A DNA stretch of 64,000 nucleotides from Phoebastria nigripes (lineage: Eukaryota > Chordata > Aves > Procellariiformes > Diomedeidae): the NCBI GenBank assembly GCA_035582835.1, contig JAYKAV010002932.1:103548-167547 (forward strand), given 5' to 3'. This document shows, one piece after another, positions 1-12,300 of the stretch. The position numbers were made by a program, and so were the translations under genes. Position 1 is the first letter of the stretch. Every line of letters starts with the position of its first letter. The notes under the pieces are model-generated. The model worked only from the letters and a program-made list of their open reading frames with translations, made no database searches and was not told the DNA's origin.

Positions 1-1800
1 CCCTCCCACGGGTTCCCCTGGCCCCATCGGCCCCGGCCCCATCCCACGGGCCCCGCTGCTCCGTGCCCGCCGTCCCCACCCCACGAGGCATGGCCCCCCC
101 CGCCCACGCAGCCCTGCAGAGGCTGGCAGCGACGGCCGCGGCTGGGGACCCCACGCCCGGCTCCACGGCCCCTGCGCTGGGCAAGCGAGGGGGGTCCCCT
201 GCCTGCCCCCCCCGGCGCTCCCCCTTCCAGGGGTGCACCCGGCTTCTGCCTTGGCCCTGCTCACTGTGGGTGCTCCCTGTGACCCCACTGTCGCTGGGGG
301 GGTCCCGGGCAGGCTGGGGGGGTCCTGGCCAGGCTGAGGGGTCCTGGCCAGGCTGGGGGGCCCGGTCAGGCTGGGGGTCCCAGGCAGGCTGTGCACCCCA
401 GGCCTTGCTCCCCCAGGGATTTCCAGCTTGGAGCAAGAGGAGGAAAATGCGCTGGTGCAGGCAGGCAGGAGTCGTTGCCTCCTGGCTGGGTGTGTGGGGT
501 GTTCGCTGGGGTGTTATCGTCCCCTGGTGTGGCTGTCCCTGCCAGGGGTTGTGTCCCATGCCTGAGCTCCTGGAGCATCCCTGGGGACCAGCTGCAGGGG
601 ACCGCACTCCCCGTGAGCATCCCGGGTGGTCCCACCCCCGGCAAGTCCCACGGGGTGATGCAGGCAGCACTCCAGGGTGAGGGTCTGCACCGGGGCTGCC
701 CCCCTTAGCCCTACGGGATGCTCAGGGTGGGGGGCATCATCCACCCCCCTCCCAGCCCGGCTGCCAAGGGTTAACCCCATCCCAGCCCCATCCCGCGATC
801 GGCAGCAGATGTGGAAGGGGAAGGAGCTGGAAATCCCTTCTCCAAACAGGGGTCCCGCAGCGCAAGCTCTGCTCTTTGCCACCCTCCAGCCGCCCGGCCG
901 CGAGTAAACACCCGGCGGCTGGAGCACATTCCTGCGCTGGGCCCGGGCTGGGGGTGCAGCCGGGCCCCGGCCCCGCGGGGTCCTGCCGGATCCAGCCCCG
1001 CTGTGGCATCCTTGCCCGGGGATGGGGGACGTGGCCACGGTGGCCCCGGTTGTGGCCAGGTTTTGGGGGTGTTTGAAGGTGGGTCCCTGGGGAAGGGGCT
1101 GGATGGGCTTTCACCCACCGCCCTGCGGCTTTTTGGGTGCAGGGGGGGCTGGGGCAGGAGACCGCTGCTGCCCCCGGGGTCACGCCGGGCAAGGGCTGGA
1201 TCCAGTGTGAGCTGGGAAAGAGCGGCTCTGCTTTCCCCGCAGCTTTATTCTTTTGTGGCTCATGCCGGCGCAGCAACAAGCCCACCGAGCTGGGTGGCAG
1301 GGAGCTGGGCTGGGTGCTCCTGGCAGCCCTGCCTGCCCCCAACGCCCTGCCTGTACCGGCAGAGCACCCAGGGGCTGCAAGCACTGAGCACCACGTTCCC
1401 GCTGCCGAGGCCGAGAGCAGTAGGGAGGCACGGGGGCCACGTGTGGGGAATCCAAAGTGACTGGAGAGCATCCCGGGACCAGCACCCTTCCCCCAAAGCA
1501 CCCATCCCAGCCGGAGCCGCGCACGGTCGAGGCAGATCCAGGGCTGCTGGGCTCCGACACTGCTGTATTCAATGAAGTCGGGGATGATTTATGGTGCTGC
1601 CTTGGCCAGCCAAGCTGGCCTGACCCAAAAAAGGGGAGAGGGAGAGTGGGCAGGGGAGGCAGGAGCAGCACGGCCGGACCCTGCGGGTGCACCCCAGGCT
1701 GGCACCCCGGGCACCGTGACCAGGGTCTGAGCCGTGTTAGAGCAGTGTTTCAGAAACAGCTCAGCTTCCCCAAGGAGTTTTGGAGCTACGAAAGCTCCAC
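1..1800. other. GC-rich unassigned intergenic sequence
   Basis: GC-rich sequence with long open frames on both strands, as expected where stop codons are scarce. Translations are rich in Pro, Gly, Ala and Arg without recognisable domains, and no convincing exon with both splice sites was found. In mammals CAPN15 follows RAB11FIP3, so the far end of that neighbour could be near, but nothing here identifies it. Confidence 0.3.
297..390. repeat. GC-rich minisatellite, about five ~19-bp units
   Basis: Imperfect tandem copies of a unit like GGGGTCCTGGCCAGGCTGG, about 17-21 bp each; units differ in the CCTGGCC core and G-run length. GC-rich minisatellites of this kind are common on bird microchromosomes. 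Confidence 0.8.
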
Positions 1801-1814
1801 AAATCTCTAACCCT

Positions 1815-1866
1815 ACTGCAAATATATTTATTTAAATGCATTTAATTTTTTATAACAAATAATAAC
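1815..1866. other. AT-rich island with AATAAA on minus strand
   Basis: A roughly 50-bp block almost free of G and C (ATTTATTTAAATGCATTTAA core) inside GC-rich flanks. On the minus strand it carries AATAAA at 1832-1827. It resembles the AU-rich end of a 3' UTR, but no gene can be tied to it on either strand. Confidence 0.35.
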
Positions 1867-1929
1867 TCTGAGCTGCCTGCAGCTGCTCAGGGGCTCTCGC
1901 TAGCACGGTGCCAAGCCCCTGCCGTGCTG

Positions 1930-3195
1930 TGGAAGAACAGTTCGGAGCAGCTCCGGAGCTGTTCGGAAGGATGTGGAGATCTTCAGAGCTTTAGGGCTTT
2001 TCTGGAGCAGCTTTGAAGAGGCTGGAGAGGCTTCAAGACATTTAAAGACCTTGTCAGAGGACGTGCAGAAGAGCTTGAGTGCTTCCGAGCAGCTACAAAT
2101 ATTTTTTGATNAGTTTTAGAGCAGCTTTGGAGCAGCATGGAGCTGTTTCAGGGTTGCTTACGCCTCTTCGGTGTCATTCGGAGGGGGTTTAGGGTGGTTT
2201 TGAACAGTTTGGAGAAGTTTAGAGACGTTACTGAAAAGTTTTAATGCTGTTGAGGGGTACATTGGAAAGGTCCGGAGGAATTTCAGGGGCTTTTTGGAGG
2301 GCGTTAGAGCACTTGAGGCGTTTCACAGCCACGCAGAAGAGGCTTAGAGTGCTTCAGAGCTGCTACNAGATCTTTTTTATGATCCATTTTGAGCTATTTC
2401 AAGGAGTTTTAGAGGAGTTTAGAGGACTTTAAGAGCTACTTCNAGCTGCTCCAAGCAGTTTTAGCATCTTGGTGCCTTTTAGGGCTGGTTTGAGGAGCCC
2501 AAGAGCTATTTGAGCAATTCAAATGCTTCAGCACTGCCCAAAGATCCGTCCTTCCAGAGCTCCGAGCTGTTCAGAGGNGGTTTACAGCTCCTTGAAGCGA
2601 CCCAGCGCCGCACCGATGCCCCCGGAGCCATTTACTCACCCGATTTCTAGAGCAGCTTCATGCTGTTGGAGGTTGAGCTTTTCAGAGGAATTTTTAAACC
2701 ATTTTTTAGAGGCGTTTAGAGACATCTTGGTGCACACCAGAGCTGCTTAGAGGGGTGTAGAGCAGTTTAGAGTGCTACAGAGGTGTTTTAGAGATGCTCG
2801 GAGATGTTTTAGAGCAGCTCGGTGCTGCCCAGGGCAGTTCAGAGGAGCGTGGAGCAGTTTGAAATAATTTGGGGGGTTTTAGAGAGCGCAGAGCGTGTTG
2901 GAGGCGTTTCCCAGCACGCAGAAGCACTCAGAGCTCTTTGCAGCAGCGGCTCCGGGTGCTCCAGGGCTGCTCGAAGGAGTTCAGAGCAACAGTCTGGAGT
3001 CATCCCGAGGCGCTCCAGGAGCCAAGAGGGTATTTTGCAGGTTAGAGCCCTTTGGGGCGGCTTACAGGGGCTGGGAGGAGGCGGAGGGAAGCTTAGAGGG
3101 GTGTGGAGCAGCTTAGCAGGGCGGTTTAGAGCGTTTAAGGGATTTTTAGAGTGGTTCAGAGCGGCTGAGTGCTCGGAGGGGTTTAGCACAGTATA
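1930..3195. repeat. Degenerate AG-rich repeat field (TTTAGAGCAG-like words)
   Basis: About 1.3 kb built from diverged words such as TTTAGAGCAG, TTTAGAGGAG, GGAGCAGCTT and TTCAGAGCTG; TTAGAG occurs roughly twenty times. A longer unit is visible inside: GAGGCGTTTC-CAGC-ACGCAGAAG occurs at about 2315-2340 and 2902-2924, with a related ACGTGCAGAAGAGCTTGAGT at 2061. The 2061 and 2331 copies share about 55 bp, including GAGTGCTTC-GAGC-GCTAC. This looks like an old, decayed minisatellite or satellite; I do not recognise a named family. Several Ns fall in it. Confidence 0.75.
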
Positions 3196-3594
3196 GAAAA
3201 GGGAAAGCCTCCGTGTCCCCACCTGGAGCCCAGTGCCGAGCCACAGCCTGGCCCCCTCTCAGCCTCCCCAAACCCTCCAGAGCAGCAGGACACCCCGGGG
3301 GGGGGCGAAGCCAGCTCCGAAGGTCCCTCACCCCACCCGGACAGCGAAGGGTGAATCCCCCCCGGTTCCCACCTGCAGGGCTTGGCAGATTTTGGCTTCC
3401 TTTGACCTTGGCCCCTCTGGAGCCAGCCTGGTCCAGTCTCCCCCATCCTCATCCCCCCAACATCGGGGCACTCTTCGGGGCAGGGGCATTTCCACTCCCA
3501 CCCAGCCCCGCTGGGGAGCCGGCNCTCGGATGCTCGCGACGCTCAAGAGCCGCCCCTGCAGAAAAAAGGTCTCCAGGCAGGAATAGTAACAGCT

Positions 3595-3600
3595 TTTAAT
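3595..3600 (-). promoter_or_regulatory. Candidate ATTAAA poly(A) signal
   Basis: ATTAAA on the minus strand, the commonest variant of AATAAA. It sits where AT-rich sequence gives way to GC-rich sequence, which suits cleavage at about 3565-3585. Only the hexamer and composition support it. Confidence 0.45.
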
Positions 3601-3886
3601 CTGACAAGAATTGATACATCATTTAAGACAATACTGTTTTTGCCTCTTTTTTGGGACTTCCTTCACATACCGGTGGGGAAAGAGGAACATTTTCGGGAAG
3701 TACAGTTTTTGTTTTTTTTTCCATAGGGACTTTAAAGCATGGTGAATGTGCAAGTCAGTGCTTTGTTTGCTTAAAACTTTTTCCCGGTGCTTATTTACAG
3801 TTACAGTACCTCTTTGTGAGCGACAGGAAAAAAGACGATTGTTTGAACTGGGGATCCATGATCCCAAGTCGAGAAAGGCAGATCTC

Positions 3887-3920
3887 CGATATTTATATAT
3901 TTATACATATATATATATAT
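3887..3920. repeat. TA-rich microsatellite in the 3' UTR
   Basis: An interrupted (TA)n stretch containing ATATATATATAT. Seen directly; likely variable in length between individuals. Confidence 0.8.
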
Positions 3921-6188
3921 GCTTTTGTGTATACACAGATACATTTCTCTCTTCTTTAAAGTATTAAAAAAATGATCAACCTTCATTCTATAAAAATACC
4001 TACTCTACAAGATAGAAAAATTTTCCCTCTCCAAGTATACACTGATTTACACCCAAAGCTTCTCTGGAAATGTACATTACGTGGCTTCTTCCCACGGACG
4101 CGGGGCAGGGAGGGGAGTGGATGCNGGGGAGAGCTGGGCGTTGGGGACGGGGTGCGGGAGCACTGGGTGCCCCCCTCGCCCAAGGTTTTTGGGGCTCGCC
4201 CCCACCCCCCCACACCTCGCACAAGGCCAGGGGGGTTGAGCATCCAGAGGGGATGCGTTTCAAGAGGGGGTGGAAGAGGGAGGGTCATGGCGGCGGTGGC
4301 TTGGCCAGCTCCGGGTCTCGGCCGATTGCCCCGGGGCCGGCAGCGCAGGGGACCCGNGAGCCACCGGGGACCCCCCCGCAGGGACTAAGGCTGCGGCAGC
4401 TGCCGCCTCTCCCGGCCAGCGGCACCCTCCAGGGACAAAGGGCGAGCTGGCTGCTCCACCACCGCCCCAGCGTGGGAAGAGAGACATGCCGCGTGCGTGG
4501 AAGCGTTTTAGGGAGGAGCAGGCACCCCCCCACCGGCGGCCAAGGGATCGCTGTGGCTTCTGCTTTCAGGTCACGCTGGCATTTCTAAAACCTGACAAGC
4601 AGGAAGAAGAACTGCGTTTTGGGGCCCGACGTACTAAATGAAGCCGGATCCTTGGGAGTCCGCTGGCTGTCTCCTCCCGGGAGCCGGAGAGGAGCAGGTC
4701 GGTTAAAGTGGCTGCTCCCCAGGGTCATGCTATGCCACGGCCGCTTGTGCCAGCAAGCCAAAAGCTGTCCGATGTAAACATGGCTTTTGTTTCCCAGGGA
4801 GCTGCTGTTGTATTCTCTAGTCTCCTCTCCCCAACGGCATAGANATTTCAGCCCAGGCTGATGCCAGGGGCCGAGAAATGAGAGCAGCGGCTCCGTCCCC
4901 TGCCACAGCACAGGGAAACAGCGGGGAAAGGCAACCGGAGCGGGCTCTCCCTCCAGGACTGCAGCTATCACCAGCAGAGCCCTGCTCCGGGTGGGAATGG
5001 CACAGGCCACTGTCCCCAGGCCAGGGACCTTGGGAGGCAACGTGGAGAGCTCATCCCTCTCCACTGGGGCTCCCACGGGGGGTCCAGACCTGACCCCGAC
5101 CGCCCTCAGCCGCTGCGTGCCCCCGCACCGGGCCAGGCGAGCCAAGCCNGGACGGGGGGAGGCGGCCAGGACCAGCCTCCAGTGCAAGTTGAAGAGTCAC
5201 AGCCTTTCCCCCAGTCCCTGCAGGCTGGACAGACAGCACCCGTGTGTCTGCAGCTGGGGCCGAGGGGACCTCTCCTCCCAGAGCCAGCCCGGCTCAACAG
5301 ACGCCCGCAGACCCCGCAGCAGCCGGCAGAAGAGCCAGGAGCGGGGAGGAGGGCAGAGGAGCCGTGAACACCAAGGCGTGATGACGGTAGTGAGCCACAG
5401 ACAGCAAAAATAAATAAGGAGGCAGGTGACAAAGTGCGCTTACGCCCTGTCCCAAAAACGGCTGCTCCCCTGCCTCTTTCTGCCACCGGCGAGCGAGAGA
5501 GGAGCCAGCTAGCTCTCCGCACGCAACCCCTTCCCGAGCAGAAGTGGCAGGGCAAGGATTAACTGCGCCAGCTGAATGAGGACATTTGCATTAAGTTAAT
5601 TAAAAAACAAAACAAAACAAAACACCAAAAAAAAAACCCAAACCACCACCTCTACAAGTCCGGGACACGTTTCCCTCTTTCCCAGATCTGCCCCAGTGAG
5701 TGAGTGTGTCGGGGACACTTTGGCAAAGCAGATACTTGGGCTGGACAGGGCAGCAAGGGAAAATGTCAGCTCCGTCGCTTCCTTCTCTGTCCTGTTATCC
5801 TGCAGTTCAGAGAAACCCTCTCCTTACAGCTCCTGTTTGCACCCCGCATGCCAGAGGGTCTGACACCGCTGTCAGGACAGTTCCCAGCTTCACGGGTAGC
5901 GGGGCTGATACAGGTCCTTCCTCCAGCTGTCCGTTGCTTGTGTTTCTTCTCCAGGTTCCCTTTCACCCCTCAAAACCAGAAGGGTTTCAAAATAACGGAG
6001 TCAGACAACAAAGCCTTGCTGCTGGTTTTCTTTTTCCCTGGTCCGCTGGCTAATTCACCCACCGATCTGATGCGATGCTTCCTTGTGCCTTCATCAAGAG
6101 CAAAGACATTTCGAGTCCCTCTTTATCCTCTCAGAGCACCAAATCCACACCCATCGACGAGCGCACAGTCGGCGGCTCTCGGCCGCCC

Positions 6189-6302
6189 TTACTTCACTTC
6201 CAGGATGGAGGGATTCGTCTCCATGATGGCCACGATGATCCTGTCAATGTAATCCTGCAGGCGAAAATTGATCTCCTCTTGCTTCTGAATTGCTTCCATG
6301 AG
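6189..6302 (-). CDS. RAB11FIP3: RAB11FIP3 last coding exon: Rab11-binding domain and stop
   Basis: 114 coding nt, residues 526-562 then TAA. It starts LMEAIQKQEEINFRLQDYID and ends NPSILEVK. YIDRII is the core of the FIP Rab-binding domain; the Ile of YID is the residue whose mutation is reported to abolish Rab11 binding in FIP3. The acceptor is CCCTTGCAG. The C-terminus VK followed by stop separates FIP3 from FIP4 (IKH). Confidence 0.98.
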   Translation of the reverse strand, partial: LMEAIQKQEEINFRLQDYIDRIIVAIMETNPSILEVK

Positions 6303-9300
6303 CTGCAAGGGAGGGAGAAAGGGAGTGAGCGGTCACCGCCTGCCGCTGCCCAGGGACAGAAGCGGGGCTTCTCATGGCTCTGTGCACCCACGGAGGTTTC
6401 CCCCCTTCTTCATTCTGGCATGGGCTGTTCCTGGCCGCGTACAAGTGTTTCATGGCGTGACTGCCAGGGACCAGACGGTTTGCCAATGACTCCTGCAGGC
6501 TCTGTAACACCCAGCTGAACTCCCTGCTCCTGCCCTGTGGAATGCCCTTACCCCCGATGGGTGTCCCCTGACAGATGTTCCTGCATCCCCAGATCTCCAA
6601 ACCACGCACATGGGTGCTNGGCCACAGAAGCCAGAGCCCCAGGTGGGGAGCGCAGGCGCTCGGATGCCCAACTGCTAGAGGAACACGTACTGGTACCTCT
6701 GGGGCTCCCCCCAGCCTTTCTCCATCCTTGAGCAGGCTCTGGCCCAAGATGAGGAGATGCCCTCAGCTGCTGGCCCTGCTCACTCCTGTCCTTCCTTAAT
6801 TTCTCAGCCAGATGGGACTCTGGAGAAAGCAGGGAGCAGTGCATTTCCCTTTGGCCCCCAAAACATGTGTGTTTTCCCATTACACGTCTCAGGGTCTGAA
6901 AGATATAATTCTGACACTTACGTGGGCTCACACACCAGTATCTGGGGTACAGCCATGGAGAAGGGAGAGCACGTGCCAGAGAAGCCAAGATCTTTTTTAA
7001 GATCTGTTTTAAGACTGCTACAGACAGACAGACACACCCCGTGCTCGCTGGTCTGTCCCAGGAAGAGGAAGGCAGTCACAGGGCAGGCAAAGCAGAGCTG
7101 CCAGTATCAGCAAATTGGAAGGGAGCAGCTTCCCCCATTCCCAGGAAGGAGGGCTGGCGGGCAGGGTAAGTCCTGCAAGCTATTCAAATAGTTGCGTGGG
7201 TATTTCTTTGCTCACGACAGCTTTCAAGTGAATTTTGGGAGTGAGCTGTACCACAGACAGAGGCACATCAGCTCCTCCCAGGCCCTTGGTTGGCTGGGAG
7301 GAGAGGAGATGCACCAGCCACCCTGGGAAGATGCGGTTTGAGCTAAGCAGTACCCTGTGGCATGTACCTCATCTCTGGAGACTGAGCTGATCTCTGCTGC
7401 CAGGGATTCAGAGAAGGAGGCTGAGAAGAGGTTCTTGGCTCCCTGGATGCTCAAGTTAATGATCTGCCCATTCAGTTCATCGTTCTGCTCCTTCAGGTTC
7501 CTGTTATCCTGTTCACAACAGACAAACATCAGATGGTACTGAAGCACATGGTGCCCCAGAGCAGAACCGGCTGGGGTTTTGTCCTAACCAGCAGCTCACA
7601 CAGTGCTGGGAACAGCACTCTGTCTCCTGACTCCGATTTGACAGAGCCTGGAGAACCTCTGGAGACACGCAATGTGCTGGGGAGATCCAGGGGACACAGC
7701 AGAGAGAGGGGCTCTTGAGCGTACATGTTGTCCTTCAGAGGAAGGAGCCAACCTCTCCTGTCCCAGGACAGGAGAGGAAGAAAGCAGTGGGCTGCCAGAT
7801 CCACGGTCAGCTCCTCAGGAAGGAACCCCCNGGGCCCCTGCTGACCACTCCTCGGTGTCAGGGAATCGGCATCCCCTTTTGCAGACTGAGCAGCCAAGAC
7901 GATTCCCTCCCTGCCCAGCCCTGCATACCTGCTTGAGCTGCTTGATCTCTTGCTCCAGCTCCGTCTCCCGCGTCCTGCTGTTGTACTCCTGGAGCCCCAT
8001 GCTGCTGCTCCTGCCTCTTCGCTGCTCAGCTTCCAGTTTGAAGAGTTGCAAGTGCTCGAGCTGCTTCCTGAGATCCTCAATGAGCTGCAGCGCAAGAGAA
8101 GGGGACAACTGAGTGCCACATCCCCTGCAAGTCCGACAGCTCGCACTGGTCATGGCTGGTGTGACAGATGGGCTGTGCCCCAGCTGGGAGCAACCCCATG
8201 GATTGCAGGATTAACAGACCCTTTCTGGGGGCACACATGGCTTTCCCTTCCTCCCCCACGCCTCTAACGAACAGGAGAGGGGGAGCTACTTAAATACATG
8301 AGAGCAGCCCTGGAAGGATTTTGTTGGAGCACCAAAGATGCTGGCTCCGGGTCTGCAGCAGCAGACAGAACCTCCCGGCACCATGGGCACGGGCTCGGGC
8401 AGCTCCCTCCTGCCACAGTGCTGTGAATCCTTGTCTCACCCAAGTGCTCTTAGCATCACCAAAATGACAATAATTTCCACTTTGAGGCCCAAAGCTCCTT
8501 TTCTACAAAAACAGCAAGCCCTGCTTGAGCCTCTAGCTGGAATTACCAATGACACAGACACCTGGAAGGGGTCGGGGGGGCTGCGTTTCTGCCCCCAAGC
8601 ACACAGGAGCTGGCAGTTCTCACCCAAGCAGCCTCGCAGCCCTCTCCTCCCGCCTGCCAATGCCTGCTGGTTCCACGTGCCATTGTCACCATGCTTCTGC
8701 CACCGCTCCTTCGATGCAGAAGAGAAATGGGCCCCATGGGAACGGGCCAGGATGGCACAGCCCCACTGGGTTTGCAGACGCAGACACGCTCGGCTGAATT
8801 TTAATGCAGGCAAAAGCGACAGATGTTACATAGTTAAGCTGCTGTACTACCTTTCTCTGCCCAGGCAGGACCAAATGCTCCAGTTATACCTATTTTTGGA
8901 GAGGCTGCCAAGGCCAGCTTCCCCACGTAGCCCTAATTTGGGGGACTAGCAGGACAGGGCGATGGCAGGCAGCCCCGACTCTACATACCTCCTGTGTCGA
9001 CTCCTTCTCCTTCTGAAACTGGTGCCTCTCCTGACTCAGCTTGTCCCCCATCTTCCTCTTTTTCTCCTGCTCCTCTGTGAGCTGCACAGTGAGGTCTTCG
9101 ATCTCATCCAGCAGCTTCTGCTTCTCCTGTAACAACACAAAAGGCAATAGTCGCAGGGCCTGTCTTCATTCGGTGCTGCCAGGGCTCTTCCCACTCGCTC
9201 AAGGACACGGCACACGCTGAGCACCGCAGGGAAGGCTCTTCGCGCTGACGCATTTGGATGCTCTGCCTGCTGGGATTTCATTTGCTGTCTGAGGGCTTCA

Positions 9301-12300
9301 GAGCCCAAGTGCTTTGGCAACAGCAAGAAGAGCCACTCACCAAAATAGCACTGCTAAGAGAGAGGTAATAAGAGATGACTCAAGCATAAATACACACAGG
9401 CAAATATCCGCACTTGTGCGGCTTTCTGGGCAGCGTGATGCTGGCGTGGGACACGGCTTGGGCGGAACTGCGGCCAGCTCAGGGGCTACAGGCCAAGAAG
9501 AGATGTTAAATCATAAGGCTCCTTAGGTCTGAATTTCAGAACGGCCATGAATCCAAGATCTTAAGCCACTCTAGGGATGCTCATTCTCGGTTTCAGATAC
9601 AAAAGAATTTATTTGAGGACTAACCCAAGAAGGAATATGACCAGTTCAAGCCAGGATGTAAAACATACAGCCCAGCTCTCCTGCTCTGTCCCCTTCCTAT
9701 ACTTAAAGCCTTGGCTGAACGTTTGAGATGGCAGACAAAGCTTGTCACTTGGTGATGACAACAGCCCTGCGCAGGACACTTCCCTGTAGAGCAGCACCCT
9801 TCTGCCTATGACCAATTCACCCCCTCCCCAGGCTCACAGCTTCCAGCCTGGCTCTCTCTGTGAGGAAGGTTTTGGCTTCCAGAAAGCTAAAAATGCCACA
9901 AGACCCCAGCCACCGCTGGTGCTGGATGGCCCATGCCATGAAGAGGTGAGGAGCAGCTCCGAGGGGGAGCTCCAGCTGCTGGCTCTGGGGTGTCCTGGTC
10001 CATGGAGCAGAGCACCAAAAGCATCACACCAGCAGGAAACGCAACGCTGACAACGAAATCCTGATTTCGGACACTGGACAAGACAGCAGTTCATCAGCAG
10101 GGCTTGTCTCCTCGGCAGGGAGGGGCAGCAATTGCACCTCTCACTCCTCGTTAATCCCATTAACTGTGGAGAAAAGCAGCACTGCTCTGCAGAGAGATTA
10201 AGGATCAAAACCAACTTTGCGTGGCTGAAACACACTTAGGCAGGAAATTTATCCTCAGACCCACAGGGGTTTTCCTACCCACAGCCTCAATGCACTGTGC
10301 TTACAAGGTCTCGGCAGATGAAGACTACTTCATCGTGGCCACGTCAGGTAGAGATGGAGCTGCAGCAGTCTCCCGCAGGCTCAAAGACTGCAAGTGGATG
10401 AAATGCTTGAGGGTCTTCAGCTGGTTCAGAGAGGTTTGATTTCACTTAAATTTTAATCTTACATCTGCCACAAGCTTGAACAGAAACAAAATGCAGCCTT
10501 TGTACCAGATGTTACATCTGTAACCCACATTCTCTCGGAAAATGAGGATCTTGTCCGTCCCGTGGAGCTTGCGGCGCCTCAGCAAGCCTCCCACCCCAGC
10601 CCCGTCAGCAGCTGCACGGCCTTGAATCCCGAGCAGGGCGAGAGGGGAGAGGACCTGGGAGATAACACGGCGCTTTGAAGACTCAACTCGCAAATCCCAG
10701 CGAGGGCGTATCTGCCCGGGCAGGATGCAGAGATGAAGCACGCCTGCTCCTCTTCCTCCCTTGCAGCGGACTGTCCCGCTGCGGGCTGCAGCCGCAGGGA
10801 TGGGGACAAGCTTCCACAAGAGGGCACGAGTCCCCTCCTAACCAGCCAGGACAGGGCTGCCACTGCCACACGCTGTGGCTTCACGCAGGCTGCACTGTCN
10901 CGGAGAAATTTATGAGGGGTTTGTTAATCCCAGCTTCCAAGCCAAACACTGGGAACCTGCACCGAGAGCGGTATGGGATAGCTCTGGTCCAAGGCGAGGT
11001 CTGCAGGGACTGGAAGGCAGAAGCAGCTGATTTTCTCGTTATATTAAACGGATCTCACGTAGGCCCTTCGTGTAAATGAGAATTTCAGCTCCAGTCACGT
11101 GAGGCAGCAGGTGGGAACTCAGAAACACAGCTCTGGCTTGCGCACCCCGAGCACCCACGGTCCTCACCTCCTCTAGTCTTTCAATGTTAGCTTTTAAACA
11201 AGGGACACAGGATCTCAGCTCGCTGTTCTCATCATCCAGTTGCTGCAGCCTGCAAGAGTAAAGAGATGTGTAAGAAACTCACCCAAGCATCCCAAGCGTA
11301 GGAGACTTGGTTGAAACATCACTAGGAGTATTAAACCAGGACCTGCTAAAGGCAAGCCAGCAGGGATTTATCTTTTCAAAGCAAACCCTAAGACTTCCAC
11401 TATTTCTACTCCCAGGGGAAAAAGCAGGGCATCCACACAACTTCTGGCAAGTCCACTGTCCAGTGCCATGCCCTTCTCAATCAGCTCCAAGGCTATTCTT
11501 TAGGCCAAGGGCTTCATCAGGCCATGGGCAAGCCTCAGCACTAGGCACCAAAAAGCAGACACATCGCCTGGGCAGAGTCAGAGCAGGGGTTCAGAGAGGG
11601 CTTCAGCTTTGCATTCTGCAGGTAAAGTAACATCCACTTGTCATGGTAATTGTCCTCCTACAAGCCTGGTAAAAAACCCCACTGCCTTCATCTTTCATTT
11701 ACTGCAGGGTTGAACTTTCATTTACTGCAGGGTAAAATATATTCTGGAAAAGCAGAAAAAACCCTGTCACATAAATGAAACTTCTCCCACACCACTTTTT
11801 CCCTTTGGAAGCCAACAGGCAGCATGAAGTACCCTGTCCGGGACACTGCCTGTTGGACAACTCTTCCTTCCCAGATATTTGCCTGTTTCCATAAAGGTGG
11901 AAAACGTCTGCGCATCAAACGTACTTCCATGGGTCGTTCATGGGAACAAGCACTAACAAACCACCTCTTCATTCACACGCTGTGGGGCAGGCGCACGGAT
12001 AGAGAATGTGAGCTAAATTTAAACTGCATCAGGGAAATTCAAATAAAGAGTCTCTGAGACTAGCTTCACAGAGGAGCTTGATTTTGGAATGAAGGTAGGA
12101 GAAGTAGCCAAAACTCAGGGTTTATAATGACTTTAGTTACACCTTTAACCAAGTTAAACTCCCTGTCTACCACACTTTGTCTCCCCAACGGCTGCAGTTG
12201 CAAAGCGGCAGCCTGTACACGTATTCCAGCGTGCACATGTGGGTCCAGGAGACCTGCCACCACCCAGCCCTGCCCCAGCCCCACCTGGCCTGCAGGTTCT

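Larger units (their letters stand above)
3575..6188 (-). other. RAB11FIP3: Probable RAB11FIP3 3' UTR
   Basis: About 2.6 kb follow the stop codon with no further acceptable splice pair or coding frame. The distal third (3590-4080) is AT-rich, with a TA-rich stretch at 3887-3920, typical of a vertebrate 3' UTR end. The only hexamer near a composition change is ATTAAA at 3600-3595 on the minus strand; I saw no AATAAA on that strand in this interval. The middle is GC-rich. The low-coordinate boundary is inferred, not seen, and the UTR could end earlier. Confidence 0.5.

Noticed and set aside
63..1810. Several long open frames on both strands at the left edge
   Set aside because: Overlapping frames in GC-rich sequence, Pro/Gly/Ala/Arg-rich translations, no domain and no matched splice sites.
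6189..9126. Assignment to RAB11FIP4
   Set aside because: The C-terminus YIDRII...NPSILEVK-stop and the exon blocks match FIP3; FIP4 has YMDKII and ends IKH.
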